A DNA stretch of 20,799 nt from a virus: positions 1-20,799 of the IMG/VR virus record IMGVR_UViG_3300027896_003915; one strand, 5' to 3'. Numbering within the stretch: the first letter of the stretch is position 1; each line of letters opens with the position of its first letter. Both the position numbers and the translations under genes were made by a program. Below are positions 9,329 to 19,417 of the stretch, in pieces. The notes beneath the pieces are model-generated. The model saw nothing but the letters and a program-made list of their open reading frames with translations, had not been told where the DNA came from and searched no databases.

Positions 9329-10692
9329 TATTTGCTCCTATTTGGTCCACGATTTATATTCTGATTTCTTACCTTTGGTTGCTTTATGTCACTGTCAAGA
9401 CCGGTCATTATCGAGCGCACACTTTTCTCCAGGGCCGTAACCGCATCTGTAAAACTCATACTACCACCAGTGCCACCGGTGCCGTTGGTGGAACGAGCAA
9501 AACCAAGACCAGTTTGTGTATTTAGTCTGACTATAGCATCATCGTTTATAAGACTTATCAGTGTTTCTACAGGAATGATAAACAAAGCCAGCAAAACACA
9601 AAGAACGTCAGTGCCAGATAAGCCGCTAAATGTGCCGAACACCAAGTCTAAATCTCTAAACGATGTTTTAAGATCAGATGTAGCCTTATTTAACTGATCA
9701 TCAACTCCATTTATTGATTTTTGAGTAAGGCCATTATCGCTATCACTTACAACAATGCTTATAAAAGTAGAAGCTAGTGAGGCATCTTTTAGATTTCTGG
9801 ATATATTTGTTATAGAGGTATTTCCATTAGTATTCTGCACCACAACATCGCTAAAATTAAAAAGTGATAGTTGCGCCTGTTTTTCCGCCAAAACCAAATC
9901 TTGTTGTGTCTTTTTTTGGTCTAGTTGTCCAACTTGATCATTATTTACAACTGTAGTGTTTTGATCCGGATTATCATCGGGCGTTACGTTTGCGCTGGTT
10001 TGTTTTGCAACCCTGTCCATTATCTGTTTTGCTTCTGACACCTTTTGACTTATATTATTCATTGTTTTAACTAGATTGTTGGTTATATCTTTTGCTAATT
10101 CAGAAAAGCTTTTGTAAACACTACTAATTTCTGGCTGTTTTGTGGAATTAAATATTCCAAGAGTACTGAGTCTCAATGATATTATTGTTTCTATAAGTGG
10201 GCGCCTATATTGTGTTTTGTCATTAGAACTTATATCTTGTAGGTCTGTGTCAGTCATAAAAGCCCCGCCTACTCTTTTGCCCACGGGATATATTTCAACA
10301 CTAGCATTCGTATACATTGGAAATAATTGTTCTTTTCTGGTCCCGTCTATACCATCCAATATACTTGCTTTATACGAGCCAACCGAATATCCATCTGGAT
10401 AACCATTGCGCAAAAAATTTTTGTTGGCCTGAAAGAGGGTTTCTCGGTTACCAAGTGGGTTTATAATATCCCGGCCAATGTTTTTATTGCTAAACATATT
10501 GTTATTATTTTTTTCTGGAGGGCCAACTCCTGTTGATAAACCAGGTAATCCCAAGGCTCTATAAAAAGCATTTATTCTAGATTCCTGAGGGTCTGAGGAT
10601 CCTCCTCTTCCATTAGATCTTATACTATCTATTTCTTGTAAAATCTTGATAGCAAAATCTGTAAAATCTAAATCTTTATTGTATACCGACAT
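9328..10692 (-). CDS. Unrecognised baseplate-region protein with one hydrophobic segment
   Basis: The protein has 454 residues and I do not recognise its family. The N-terminal 60 residues hold a short helical start and a Gly/Pro/Asn-rich linker. About 190-345 is helical, rich in Gln, Asn, Lys and Ser, and contains likely coiled coil at about 205-232 and 255-280. A strongly hydrophobic stretch, TDVLCVLLALFIIPVETLISLI, lies at 361-382, followed by a Gly/Thr-rich linker and a basic Asn/Arg-rich end. Its ATG overlaps the previous stop as TAATG, behind the strongest ribosome site in the window (AGGAGG, 6 bases upstream), and its own stop overlaps the next start in the same way. The tight coupling to the preceding hydrophobic protein and the following gp25-like gene suggests a shared baseplate role. 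Confidence 0.6.
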   Translation of the reverse strand: MSVYNKDLDFTDFAIKILQEIDSIRSNGRGGSSDPQESRINAFYRALGLPGLSTGVGPPEKNNNNMFSNKNIGRDIINPLGNRETLFQANKNFLRNGYPDGYSVGSYKASILDGIDGTRKEQLFPMYTNASVEIYPVGKRVGGAFMTDTDLQDISSNDKTQYRRPLIETIISLRLSTLGIFNSTKQPEISSVYKSFSELAKDITNNLVKTMNNISQKVSEAKQIMDRVAKQTSANVTPDDNPDQNTTVVNNDQVGQLDQKKTQQDLVLAEKQAQLSLFNFSDVVVQNTNGNTSITNISRNLKDASLASTFISIVVSDSDNGLTQKSINGVDDQLNKATSDLKTSFRDLDLVFGTFSGLSGTDVLCVLLALFIIPVETLISLINDDAIVRLNTQTGLGFARSTNGTGGTGGSMSFTDAVTALEKSVRSIMTGLDSDIKQPKVRNQNINRGPNRSK

Positions 10693-12569
10693 TATTTGCC
10701 TCCTGGCTCTCTGTCGAATGTGCTATCAAAAGCCCCACGAGAGGAAGACAATCTTCTCTTTGGCAGTACCGCGTCGGATATGAACATTACTTCTAGCACA
10801 ACATTTATAGTTGAATCATCTATAAACTCGGTTATATATTGCCCATTGACTTGGGCAGTAATATTTGCTGTACCCGGTAACATAGATGTTAATTCCGCAG
10901 TAATAGTTCCAGAACTACTATTAAATGTTTGATTTAGTATTGTTCCAAAATCATTAAGTATTTTAACATCTATTGAAACACCGGAAGGCAGGTTTTGTGC
11001 AATTAAACTCCCGGTAGCATCTTTTGGGGTAATAGTTATAATTGCTTTGTCTTGCCCGCCAGCTCGCACTAAGTTTTTATCCACTTCTAACAAACTATTC
11101 ACCGGGTTTGCAATTTTTGAAAGCACAGAGTTCATTATTGATTTTAGATTATTGGCCGAATTATTTAAAATATTTAATGCATTAGTTCTTATATCATCAA
11201 TCGGAGGAACAAAAGGCGGAACTATGGCACTTTGTAAATCATTTAGAACGCCACTCATATCTGGCAATATCACGTTGGCTAGCTCGGGATATTTGTCCAT
11301 AGCCGGAGTTTCTAGGTCCGAAAATTGATTATCCAAAGAATCTCTTGCTGCAGCTACGTCAGGATGACACCCGAGTCCAACAATTCCTAATCCAACTAGA
11401 ACATCCCAATTTGGAACTACTTGATAATTTACAACGCCAACCATTGAAAACAAACTTGGATCTATAACTGTCATGGTAGTGTTTTCTATAGTTATTATTT
11501 GCGTAGTTTGTGTTTGCCCTCTTGAACCATTTAACTGAACACTGAAAGTTGAAGTATGTCCTGCGCCGCCAGCATATTGAGCAACTGATATATTGTCACC
11601 CGTTTGCGCGCTTAACTGTTGAGACATATCTTGTAAATATGGCACAATTTGCGGAAGAGTGCTTGTGCCAGGACCAGGTAATGCTCGTATTTCGAAAACA
11701 GAACCCGGCGGCGCGTCAGCATAAACAGAAGGAAGAACTAAAGCCTGCCCAACCGGAGGAGACGAAAATATCGGAGGACAAACGTCATCATTGCAACAAG
11801 TTTCATCTTCTTGACAAGGAGAGGCTGTCACTACGCCAGTAAGATTATTTGGCGGACATTTTGCGCTTTTCTTTTTATGACATGGTTTTCCGCCGGCCAA
11901 TGTTAAAATCGCCATAACTATATCTAAAATCGGTTTCAATACATTTAGTATGCCCATTTGATTGGCTAAATCTAACAAAATAGCCTCTAGCTTTTGCTGA
12001 GCTGCATCCTGTGCGTTTTTATCGCCCCCAGAACTTATTATATTTTTTAGATTTTCTATATTATTTTTTATAAGCTCTAACACCGGAACTATAACAGTCA
12101 TAATAAAAAATATTATTGCCAGAATCATTTTAATTATATTCAGTATCAAAAGAACGCCGGCTAAAGGAGGAAACAAAGAAAATAATGGAGGTAGCCATTT
12201 TCTAAACAATCTGATTATGGCAGCAGGAACAGACCACGGACTTAATAAAGCACATATAACTTCAAGGATGCCGCGTATAACTCCCAATATAGGAAGTATC
12301 ATTGTATAAGCAGATATGAACGGTGCTATAACTGATAACAATCCAGCAATAGCATTCCCCATAGATGTAATTTCTGGAGGATGCCCTATGCCTTGTAGCG
12401 TAGAACCACCAGGCAATTGAAACTTTAGCAGCTCATCAGAAAGCATATCAGAACCATTATTGGGTTGGGCCGATGTGTCATATGGCACATTAAACGATGG
12501 TCCGGCCATAGATTCTATGGCAGCTATTATAGCTAATGTTGTAGTATCAGTTATAAACCATGCACTCAT
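10692..12569 (-). CDS. Polytopic hydrophobic tail-region protein with cysteine cluster and Ig-like C-terminus
   Basis: This 625-residue protein has no family I recognise for the whole. Long hydrophobic segments lie at about 72-110, 127-168 and 205-226, enough for several membrane spans or amphipathic hairpins. A cluster of six cysteines follows at 230, 238, 252, 258, 259 and 264 (motifs CHKKKSAKC and CQEDETCCNDDVC), fit for metal binding or disulfides. Residues about 280-400 are beta-rich and Gln/Thr-rich. About 495-595 resembles a bacterial Ig-like (Big_1/invasin type) domain: KAIITITPKDATGS, then SGTITAELTS and GTANITAQVNG. The gene lies between spike and wedge genes and starts 16 bases after the spike stop, with an AAGGAA site 6 bases upstream. 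Membrane insertion during DNA delivery is an attractive inference, but a structural role with buried hydrophobic segments is equally open. Confidence 0.55.
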   Translation of the reverse strand: MSAWFITDTTTLAIIAAIESMAGPSFNVPYDTSAQPNNGSDMLSDELLKFQLPGGSTLQGIGHPPEITSMGNAIAGLLSVIAPFISAYTMILPILGVIRGILEVICALLSPWSVPAAIIRLFRKWLPPLFSLFPPLAGVLLILNIIKMILAIIFFIMTVIVPVLELIKNNIENLKNIISSGGDKNAQDAAQQKLEAILLDLANQMGILNVLKPILDIVMAILTLAGGKPCHKKKSAKCPPNNLTGVVTASPCQEDETCCNDDVCPPIFSSPPVGQALVLPSVYADAPPGSVFEIRALPGPGTSTLPQIVPYLQDMSQQLSAQTGDNISVAQYAGGAGHTSTFSVQLNGSRGQTQTTQIITIENTTMTVIDPSLFSMVGVVNYQVVPNWDVLVGLGIVGLGCHPDVAAARDSLDNQFSDLETPAMDKYPELANVILPDMSGVLNDLQSAIVPPFVPPIDDIRTNALNILNNSANNLKSIMNSVLSKIANPVNSLLEVDKNLVRAGGQDKAIITITPKDATGSLIAQNLPSGVSIDVKILNDFGTILNQTFNSSSGTITAELTSMLPGTANITAQVNGQYITEFIDDSTINVVLEVMFISDAVLPKRRLSSSRGAFDSTFDREPGGK

Positions 12570-12585
12570 TTTTTATTCCTTATAA

Positions 12586-14661
12586 TTATTTGATAGGATA
12601 ACCTATTCTATCAACGTGCCGTTCAGATCCTATAATAGATCTGTCGCCACTTATTTCCGTATTTGCTGCTCCATAAATATTTACAACTTCGCCGTTTAAC
12701 AATAATTGGCCCCCAGCGGAAATGGCAAAATTACCAGTAGACGACATCACTATATCACCCTGTATATTTAGAGTCATACCCTTCTCATCAATTAATATCA
12801 TTTGGCTGGTTCCATTTGGCCTATTAAGATGTATTTCAATTCTCCCGGGCCGATTTTCCGTATCTACAGGTTTTTTAAATCTGTCATCGCCACTTATACC
12901 TTTTCCGCCTATTTGTATAATTACATCGCCATCCGTTTGATGTATTAGAGAGCGTCCATTTATATCTCTACCGTAATGAGAAATTACTCCCCCAGCAAAA
13001 TCAATAAGTAACGATTTTCTATCTAATGAATCTGCTCCTATAAATATTTCTGCGCTCCCATCCATATTAACATGTGCGCTTCGTCCACCAGCATTCGCGT
13101 CTGGGTTTGTTTGATATGTTCCATCAGACTGAAGAGACAGGATATTATTATTTATCGTTAATGATACTGGCCCAACATACGCATCAACTGCCGGGTCCGG
13201 ATTTTTAAGTTTACCGGAAGTAAATATAGACGATGCTATAGACAATATATCATGATGCGCAGTACAATCAGTCGTAACTGGATTATTATCTACACTCAAC
13301 GGATGATAATCACTGCCATCAATTGTAGGACCAATAAAAACATCCGGCGCATTGGGCTCAGAGGAACCAAATGGAATTAAACGAATGTCCCGTTTGTTTT
13401 TATCTTTAAATTGCCCCTGGCTTCCTACGCCATTTAATATATTAGAAGTAATATATCTTCCTAAAACCGGAATATTGCCAGTCTCAGAAGAAGCTGGTAT
13501 GTTTATCTTTGTAAGCCCTTCTCCATCAATATCAACGCTCCACCGGCCATGTTCTGTCGCGTTATATGAAGTTTTATGCAACGGAGGGTCTATATCCCGG
13601 ATATCTTTTCGGGAGTTTATTTCAAAATGATACTTAATCGATCTTCGCAAATAACTATATGTTCTTAATAATCCTTGTTCCACACTGGCTTTTGAATTAA
13701 GAGATTCTACTTCAGGAATGTTTATGATATTTCTATTTATATCTAATACCTTGCCATATATATCAACAACAGTACCTTCAACTTTCTCAATTAAATGGTT
13801 GAAGTTTCTAAGATTCAAATTCAATGTATCAGTACGTCGGTTTTCCCTTGTAGACACGTCAACTGCTAAACTAGACGTTACGATATTAGAATTACTACTA
13901 TTTACAACTGTGGTTGATGCCGCTTCATTAACAATATCTCTGACACCAAAGCTATCTGCAAATTCATAAGTTATATTTTTCTTTTCTACTAGGGCCGGAT
14001 TTCTTATTGTTAATTTTGATATAGTGCTACTTCTTAAACTTACTTCATCGGCAGTAGATCTTCCGATACCAACCAAAATGCCATCGTACTCTTCTCCGCT
14101 TAAAAAATTAAGTGTGGATGTATCATTAGGGTCTTCGGTATCGCCGACGTCTCTTCTTACCACGCCCTCTATTTCTCTTCCTGCCTCAGTAAACTTATAG
14201 AAATTGTTTGTTCTCGTATATAGAGCTTGAGAAAAGTTTGATAGTTCTAAATCTGCCCCCAAATCTCCCGCGCCACCGTCTAAAGCAATATTTCCATCCC
14301 GTGTCATAAATAGCGTAGAGCTTTCTGGTCCTTTGAGACATATTTCTCCGCTAACGACACTGGGGTATGAAGTTAAATCTGTCGAACTATTCTCTACGCC
14401 ACTTTGGTCAAAATAATATGATCTTTCGGGCAATACAGCAACAATATACGGTATTTCCTGAGGGCCATGAGATATAAGCACCCGAGTGCCTTTTTCTACG
14501 CCCATAAATATTCCGCTGCCAACTCCAGCATGAGGGTGGGGGATTGGACATCGAACATTTCTCTCGAATTGCCGGTCTGTATATTGTACCTCGACCTGAG
14601 TGTTGTATACTTTTACAACAACGCCCAATCGAACAGAATAACCGCCGGGTATTCGTGACAT
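12586..14661 (-). CDS. Baseplate central spike protein (gp5/gpV/VgrG-like)
   Basis: The protein has 691 residues. Residues about 8-80 form an OB-fold-like barrel typical of spike proteins: GVVVKVYNTQVEVQY, then a CPIPHPHAGVGSG loop, a GVEKGTRVLISHG strand and PYIVAVLPER. A Ser/Asn-rich middle follows, then from about 525 to 672 a run of short alternating strands (for example VNMDGSAEIFIG, DGDVIIQIGG, KGMTLNIQGDIVMSS, NFAISAGGQLLLNGEVVNI). That pattern matches the triple-stranded beta-helix of T4 gp5 and VgrG. Such trimers form the membrane-puncturing needle under the hub. There is no recognisable lysozyme domain between barrel and helix, unlike T4 gp5, and no PAAR tip was seen. The AAGGAA ribosome site, 6 bases before the start, overlaps the hub gene stop codon; the gap is 10 bases. 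Confidence 0.75.
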   Translation of the reverse strand: MSRIPGGYSVRLGVVVKVYNTQVEVQYTDRQFERNVRCPIPHPHAGVGSGIFMGVEKGTRVLISHGPQEIPYIVAVLPERSYYFDQSGVENSSTDLTSYPSVVSGEICLKGPESSTLFMTRDGNIALDGGAGDLGADLELSNFSQALYTRTNNFYKFTEAGREIEGVVRRDVGDTEDPNDTSTLNFLSGEEYDGILVGIGRSTADEVSLRSSTISKLTIRNPALVEKKNITYEFADSFGVRDIVNEAASTTVVNSSNSNIVTSSLAVDVSTRENRRTDTLNLNLRNFNHLIEKVEGTVVDIYGKVLDINRNIINIPEVESLNSKASVEQGLLRTYSYLRRSIKYHFEINSRKDIRDIDPPLHKTSYNATEHGRWSVDIDGEGLTKINIPASSETGNIPVLGRYITSNILNGVGSQGQFKDKNKRDIRLIPFGSSEPNAPDVFIGPTIDGSDYHPLSVDNNPVTTDCTAHHDILSIASSIFTSGKLKNPDPAVDAYVGPVSLTINNNILSLQSDGTYQTNPDANAGGRSAHVNMDGSAEIFIGADSLDRKSLLIDFAGGVISHYGRDINGRSLIHQTDGDVIIQIGGKGISGDDRFKKPVDTENRPGRIEIHLNRPNGTSQMILIDEKGMTLNIQGDIVMSSTGNFAISAGGQLLLNGEVVNIYGAANTEISGDRSIIGSERHVDRIGYPIK

Positions 14662-14671
14662 TTATATTTCC

Positions 14672-17600
14672 TTATGTTGATATTGCCGCAGGATCTTTAA
14701 ATATTAAAACTATTTCAATAACATACGCTATAAACGCTGGATCACTCCCGATAATAGAAAATATCTCTTCTTTTGGTTGTCGCCTAGAATTATTTACTCC
14801 ATTATCGCTCTGTAAGTTTTTTGCCACAGATATTGGGCTTATAAACTTACTTATTTGGCCGTTTCTTAAAGCTGTATTTGTATACCGAGAACTTAATTTT
14901 GCAAAATGTCCGTTATCATATTTTCCCGCAGGATGTTGTAAAACATCTATAACTGCATTAATTTCATTTTGTATTAGAGAACTTATATCAGCTTTTTCAT
15001 TTGGAGTAGATGAATCACTCAGCTTGGGAATAAAACCTCTGACCTCAATCATTGGATAAGCTGATGCGCCCGTAACATAATTTGCCGCAACAGCAAGAAC
15101 ATTTTTGATCTCGTTTATATTGAAGTTTGCATAATCACCAGACAACATAGCAATTTTAGCAGATTCGGCACCAGAGATATTTACTCCAGGAGAAAAGACT
15201 ATTGATCCCAAATGTCTTCCTAAACTTTGGCCGGCTGTTTGCCTAGACGACACAACAGTATTAACTTGTTTCTGTGCTTTTACCAAACTTTTTCCTATAA
15301 TATCCAACGGACTAGGAATATACTCTCCCAAAGGATGCCCATATTCTAGAGAAAGCGCGGTGGTAAAAGTTCCAGCGTATGAAAAAGAATGAGAAACAGA
15401 CGTAACATAATATAGCATATCCCTAGAGTTCAAATATATTACGTCTCCCAATTGATAGTATTCGTTTCCAGGAATCGTTATAGAACCACGGACTGCCCTT
15501 TTTCTATTTTGTGATAGTAACATCACCGCATATGGAGCACACTGTGTTTCTGCATTCTTAAAATAAGGACGACTAATGCCACCTTCAGCTTTATACCCAT
15601 ATTGTCTCCAAAGATCAAAGTCTGTAGCATATGCCGTTAACATAGGTATGTTTCCCAGATTACCCTTTCCCTCTCCAATAAGGTCAATTTCTCCGCTGAC
15701 ATCCACGCGGCATGTGACGTTATCACAACTCTCTGTAAAACTAGAGTTTATTAATTGGTCGTCATAAATAATAAATCTCTTTGACGAATTTGGTCCAAGA
15801 AAATCATTGTAATCATCTTCTATTAAATCCGAAAACTGATTTAAAATATCTGTAGTTGGTGTATTGCCAACATTAGCTTTTATTTTATTTTGTGCCGTAT
15901 TGTTGTTTAATAACGCCTTTTTATATGAATCTACTAGACGCTGTCCTTTGCTAACTTTTTGTGCCAACTGCGTCATCTTTGCGAGTCTATTTGTGTTCAG
16001 ATTAGGATTGTTCGGAGCATTATTAAGCGCCTGATATTCCTGCTGAACTTGCGCAACATCGGCTGGATTTTTGGGATCAATCGCTTGCCCGCCAATTCTT
16101 GATCTCAAAACGGACCTCTTGGTTATTATGTAGTTAACAATATCATCAATATTTGTAGAACTCGCAGTAGCCGGGGCATTAGGAATAGTTGAGCTTAATA
16201 CTGATCCAGCAACAGTGTTTATAACTTCTATTGCCTCTTCTGGTTTTGTAATTACACTTTGTACGCCATTTAGAAGAGCATAATCTATAGCAATTTCCAG
16301 TCCAATATTATCCAAATCATTAGCAGCATTTTCTAGTCTAGACTGAAATAGGCTGATAATATATGGAGGATATAAAGTTTGACTAGCATTTGAATCAAGC
16401 AGAAACATTTTTAATATGAGGGACAGAGGAGTCCTATTGTATCTGGGGGGACGAAACTGTATGTGGCCCATTGAATCGCAATAGAATTCGAAGTCAATAG
16501 TCTTTGCTGTCAGAGAGCAAATTTCTTGAGGAGTCTTGTATTGACTTTCCCAAAGACTTATGTTCTGGGACATATTGATAACAAATGCCTCTATGTCCAA
16601 ATCTTTATCATATTCTTCTGCAACTACGAATAAATTAGTATCCGTGTTCATTTTGCAATCATACTGTGGGCGCAATTGTAAAAGCGAATTTCTTGTACTG
16701 TTGCGCTTAAACTTTTCGTCCATATTTTGTTTTTCTGATTCTGCTGTTGATCCGCCAAAATCATAAGCCCAATCTGTACCATATATTTTAAGAGTGTTTT
16801 GAGATTGATTTGCGGTAGATTTGGTGGCAGAAGACAATGTATTAATCTGTATAGTTAATGCATCAATTCTACTTTTTAGCAATTCACCAAAAACAGACTG
16901 ACTATCGTTTTGAGCCGAAGAGGTGTTTATTGCATTCAGTTGATCCTGTAGATTTGCCAAATCTCCTCTTAACTGCGCTAATTGCCCAGATTTTTGAACT
17001 AAATATTGCTGCGCACCCAATCTTTTGCTAACCATCGCAGGACTTAATATTGAAGTTTTAAACGGCTGAAAATTACCCAGCGCTCTGTTCTGCGACCTAT
17101 TTATATCGAAGAAAGAATGAAAATAACTTTCCGGAGAATTAGATTGTGCATTGCTACTAAACGTTCCTACCGACTTAGAGTTTTCGTAAAAGGATTCATA
17201 ATTATGCGGATAACCAGTAACCAATATACTAACTATGTTGGCTGCGTCCTGACCAACGAAAGGATCATTAACTACATTAACACCAATCTCGCGCTGAGCT
17301 TTTTGTGTTTGGTCTTCTTGGTCGCCCACAGATGTTTTTAGATTTACATTGCGCGTGGCCACCAAAATGCCCTGTTTCCATTTATAAACTAATCCAGGAG
17401 CATGTTTATATTGTGGAGTTGATGTCCCGTCCCCATTAGTTAGATAATCCTGAGCATAATTATCAGTAGTGAATTTTTTACCAAGATAGGATCCGCTATT
17501 ATAATTTATTAAATCATTATTTATCCGGTCTTGGTTTTGAGAGTTAAGTTGCGGCTGTTGTACTATTAAACCAGTTCCAGGGTCAGTAACAATATCAAAA

Positions 17601-19417
17601 GCTGTAAGCGGATCTTCTAATAGCCCCTGTGTTTGGTCAAGACTGGGAGATACATTGACGCGAGATTGAGCCAGCCATTGCATATTACTCGCACCGCTTA
17701 TTTTTGTTGTATATACTCCTGCATCTGCATTATAATCTTCCGTAACCGATGTTACAATGCCACCAAATACATGTGTTCCGCCATTTCTCATCAAACTATC
17801 CGTACGAAGTGAGCGATAGATGTCTACAGGAATCCCTAAATCATCTAAACCAAACACTTTCATTTCTTCTTCAAGCTCAACATCAGATAATTTATTATTA
17901 TTAGTTACAAAGTTTTTTATAAACAAGGAATTATTTATCAGAGAACTCAGCGGGCCAATAATACTATTTTGTTTGAATGTATTGCTTCGCATATAAACAT
18001 TTACAGTGTCCATCGGCTGAACAATGGATTTACCAAGATAATGCAAACGCAAATTTCTTCTGGCATATTTTACATCATTGTCGTTATTATCTGCAGCATA
18101 ATTTTTGTTCAAGTTCTGAACACCCATAACATACTTGCTTAAAGAATCAAATATACTAGTAATCAAAGATATTTCGACAGTTGTTAATTGCTGTTCTGGG
18201 GGAAGTTGTAGAGTATAAGATAAAAAATTAGTTGGTCCAAAGGCTGGTCCATCACCAATGCTTGCTTTTACATTAAATTGCGAGTCAGAACTTAAATCAA
18301 CCTCGAATACTATTTCTGTGTTGTCCGTACCGCTTAGAACCGCATTTCCTGAGTTTTGGCCTAGCCCAAACGCATTAGCTATTCTATTTTTTCTCTTATT
18401 TTTTAGGTCCTGTTCTAGCCTTTGGGCATGTTGTAAATCAAATTGCGGTGAAGTAGCAGGAGCACTTGTTAGAGCATTACCTAATTCTTTCTTAGCAACA
18501 CCTAGCGCTACCTCTATTTCGTCCGTTGTTATCTTCGATAAATTATATGGATCCTGAAAAGTAAAACCTATGCTTCCCACAGAGCCATCTAGCAATAAAG
18601 AAGTATTAAGGTCGCTTACCAAAGTCAATTCGATGACCCCGCTTCCTCTGCCAACCAAAAATACATCCGGCTGAGTGCTATCGACAACCCAAGTCGTATT
18701 AGTTGCGTTCCTCAAATTATCAGATTTAACTTGTAATTCTTGTAGTCCGACTAATAAAGATTCAAAATATTCACTGTCTTTTTTTGCTAGGGCTATTATG
18801 TCGTTGGCTCGGGTGAAAGCAGCTTGTTGACTGGCGACACTATTTCCAGAAGCCAAACCTTGTGTTGCAGATTCTATTGCCGAAGAAGTAAGATTGTTTA
18901 TATTATTTAGATAGTTATTTTGCAAAACATCAATAATAGCACCAATCCTATTATAATCCAGGTCAGATTCTTCGTCTATTAAACGTTGAGCTTTGGTGAG
19001 AGCTTCATACGCTGCTATCTGTTGGCATTTATTTTCGAACAGTATTTTTGTTGCGCGGAGGAATAAAATCTCTCCTCTGTCCAAAAACTTTAGGTCATTA
19101 TCTCCTCTGAGACTTCTGAATGCCCTTTTATGAATGTACGCTGTAATAGATGGTTCTTGGGTTGTGATATTTCTTTTTTTAATATCAGAAACATTATCTA
19201 TCGATGAACCAACAAATGCTGTACCAGGTACTCCTTCGAAGCCACCATCCACATAGACATTCTCCTTCGGCGGCGGAGATGGACGAGTAGAATTAAGCGT
19301 AAAAGCATTAATAAGGCCGTTTTTAGTAGACTGATATTGTTGGTCCAAAAAACCTAGCACTTGGCCAAAACTATTTTGACGGGGAGTGCTGGTATCAGAG
19401 CCAAATATAATAGCCAT
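14672..19417 (-). CDS. Giant baseplate hub / tail protein (gp27/gpD-like core)
   Basis: This 1581-residue protein begins with a largely helical N-terminal third, including Ala/Gln/Leu-rich stretches at about 130-240. Around 445-600 it has a hub-like stretch, with a PMDTVNVYMRS segment and then GGTHVFGGIVTSVTEDY and VYTTKISGASNMQWL, typical of T4 gp27 / P2 gpD / Mu gp44-type ring domains. About 805-870 is a Gln/Leu-rich coiled coil. About 975-995 has DFEFYCDSMGHIQFRPPRY, as in the second hub domain. A second helical segment lies at about 1100-1180. About 1270-1380 has a C-terminal beta region with YYQLGDVIYLNSRDMLYYVTS. Known hubs are about 350-400 residues, so I infer a hub core with large helical insertions. 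The gene lies directly before the spike gene, as expected. No lysozyme or transglycosylase motif was seen. Hub function is moderately sure; the added domains are unknown. Confidence 0.65.
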   Translation of the reverse strand: MAIIFGSDTSTPRQNSFGQVLGFLDQQYQSTKNGLINAFTLNSTRPSPPPKENVYVDGGFEGVPGTAFVGSSIDNVSDIKKRNITTQEPSITAYIHKRAFRSLRGDNDLKFLDRGEILFLRATKILFENKCQQIAAYEALTKAQRLIDEESDLDYNRIGAIIDVLQNNYLNNINNLTSSAIESATQGLASGNSVASQQAAFTRANDIIALAKKDSEYFESLLVGLQELQVKSDNLRNATNTTWVVDSTQPDVFLVGRGSGVIELTLVSDLNTSLLLDGSVGSIGFTFQDPYNLSKITTDEIEVALGVAKKELGNALTSAPATSPQFDLQHAQRLEQDLKNKRKNRIANAFGLGQNSGNAVLSGTDNTEIVFEVDLSSDSQFNVKASIGDGPAFGPTNFLSYTLQLPPEQQLTTVEISLITSIFDSLSKYVMGVQNLNKNYAADNNDNDVKYARRNLRLHYLGKSIVQPMDTVNVYMRSNTFKQNSIIGPLSSLINNSLFIKNFVTNNNKLSDVELEEEMKVFGLDDLGIPVDIYRSLRTDSLMRNGGTHVFGGIVTSVTEDYNADAGVYTTKISGASNMQWLAQSRVNVSPSLDQTQGLLEDPLTAFDIVTDPGTGLIVQQPQLNSQNQDRINNDLINYNSGSYLGKKFTTDNYAQDYLTNGDGTSTPQYKHAPGLVYKWKQGILVATRNVNLKTSVGDQEDQTQKAQREIGVNVVNDPFVGQDAANIVSILVTGYPHNYESFYENSKSVGTFSSNAQSNSPESYFHSFFDINRSQNRALGNFQPFKTSILSPAMVSKRLGAQQYLVQKSGQLAQLRGDLANLQDQLNAINTSSAQNDSQSVFGELLKSRIDALTIQINTLSSATKSTANQSQNTLKIYGTDWAYDFGGSTAESEKQNMDEKFKRNSTRNSLLQLRPQYDCKMNTDTNLFVVAEEYDKDLDIEAFVINMSQNISLWESQYKTPQEICSLTAKTIDFEFYCDSMGHIQFRPPRYNRTPLSLILKMFLLDSNASQTLYPPYIISLFQSRLENAANDLDNIGLEIAIDYALLNGVQSVITKPEEAIEVINTVAGSVLSSTIPNAPATASSTNIDDIVNYIITKRSVLRSRIGGQAIDPKNPADVAQVQQEYQALNNAPNNPNLNTNRLAKMTQLAQKVSKGQRLVDSYKKALLNNNTAQNKIKANVGNTPTTDILNQFSDLIEDDYNDFLGPNSSKRFIIYDDQLINSSFTESCDNVTCRVDVSGEIDLIGEGKGNLGNIPMLTAYATDFDLWRQYGYKAEGGISRPYFKNAETQCAPYAVMLLSQNRKRAVRGSITIPGNEYYQLGDVIYLNSRDMLYYVTSVSHSFSYAGTFTTALSLEYGHPLGEYIPSPLDIIGKSLVKAQKQVNTVVSSRQTAGQSLGRHLGSIVFSPGVNISGAESAKIAMLSGDYANFNINEIKNVLAVAANYVTGASAYPMIEVRGFIPKLSDSSTPNEKADISSLIQNEINAVIDVLQHPAGKYDNGHFAKLSSRYTNTALRNGQISKFISPISVAKNLQSDNGVNNSRRQPKEEIFSIIGSDPAFIAYVIEIVLIFKDPAAIST

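Noticed and set aside
12586-14661. Possible lysozyme domain in the spike protein, as in T4 gp5
   Set aside because: The segment between the OB fold and the beta-helix shows no convincing Glu-x8-Asp-x5-Thr catalytic arrangement or lysozyme-like helices.
14662-14671. TATAAAT string near the spike start, resembling a T4-type late promoter
   Set aside because: It differs from TATAAATA, overlaps the start codon, and such strings are expected by chance in AT-rich DNA; no promoter is needed in a tight operon.
14544-15059. Plus-strand open frame of 171 codons
   Set aside because: It crosses the junction of the hub and spike genes on the opposite strand, which both have good starts and family features; no recognisable domain.
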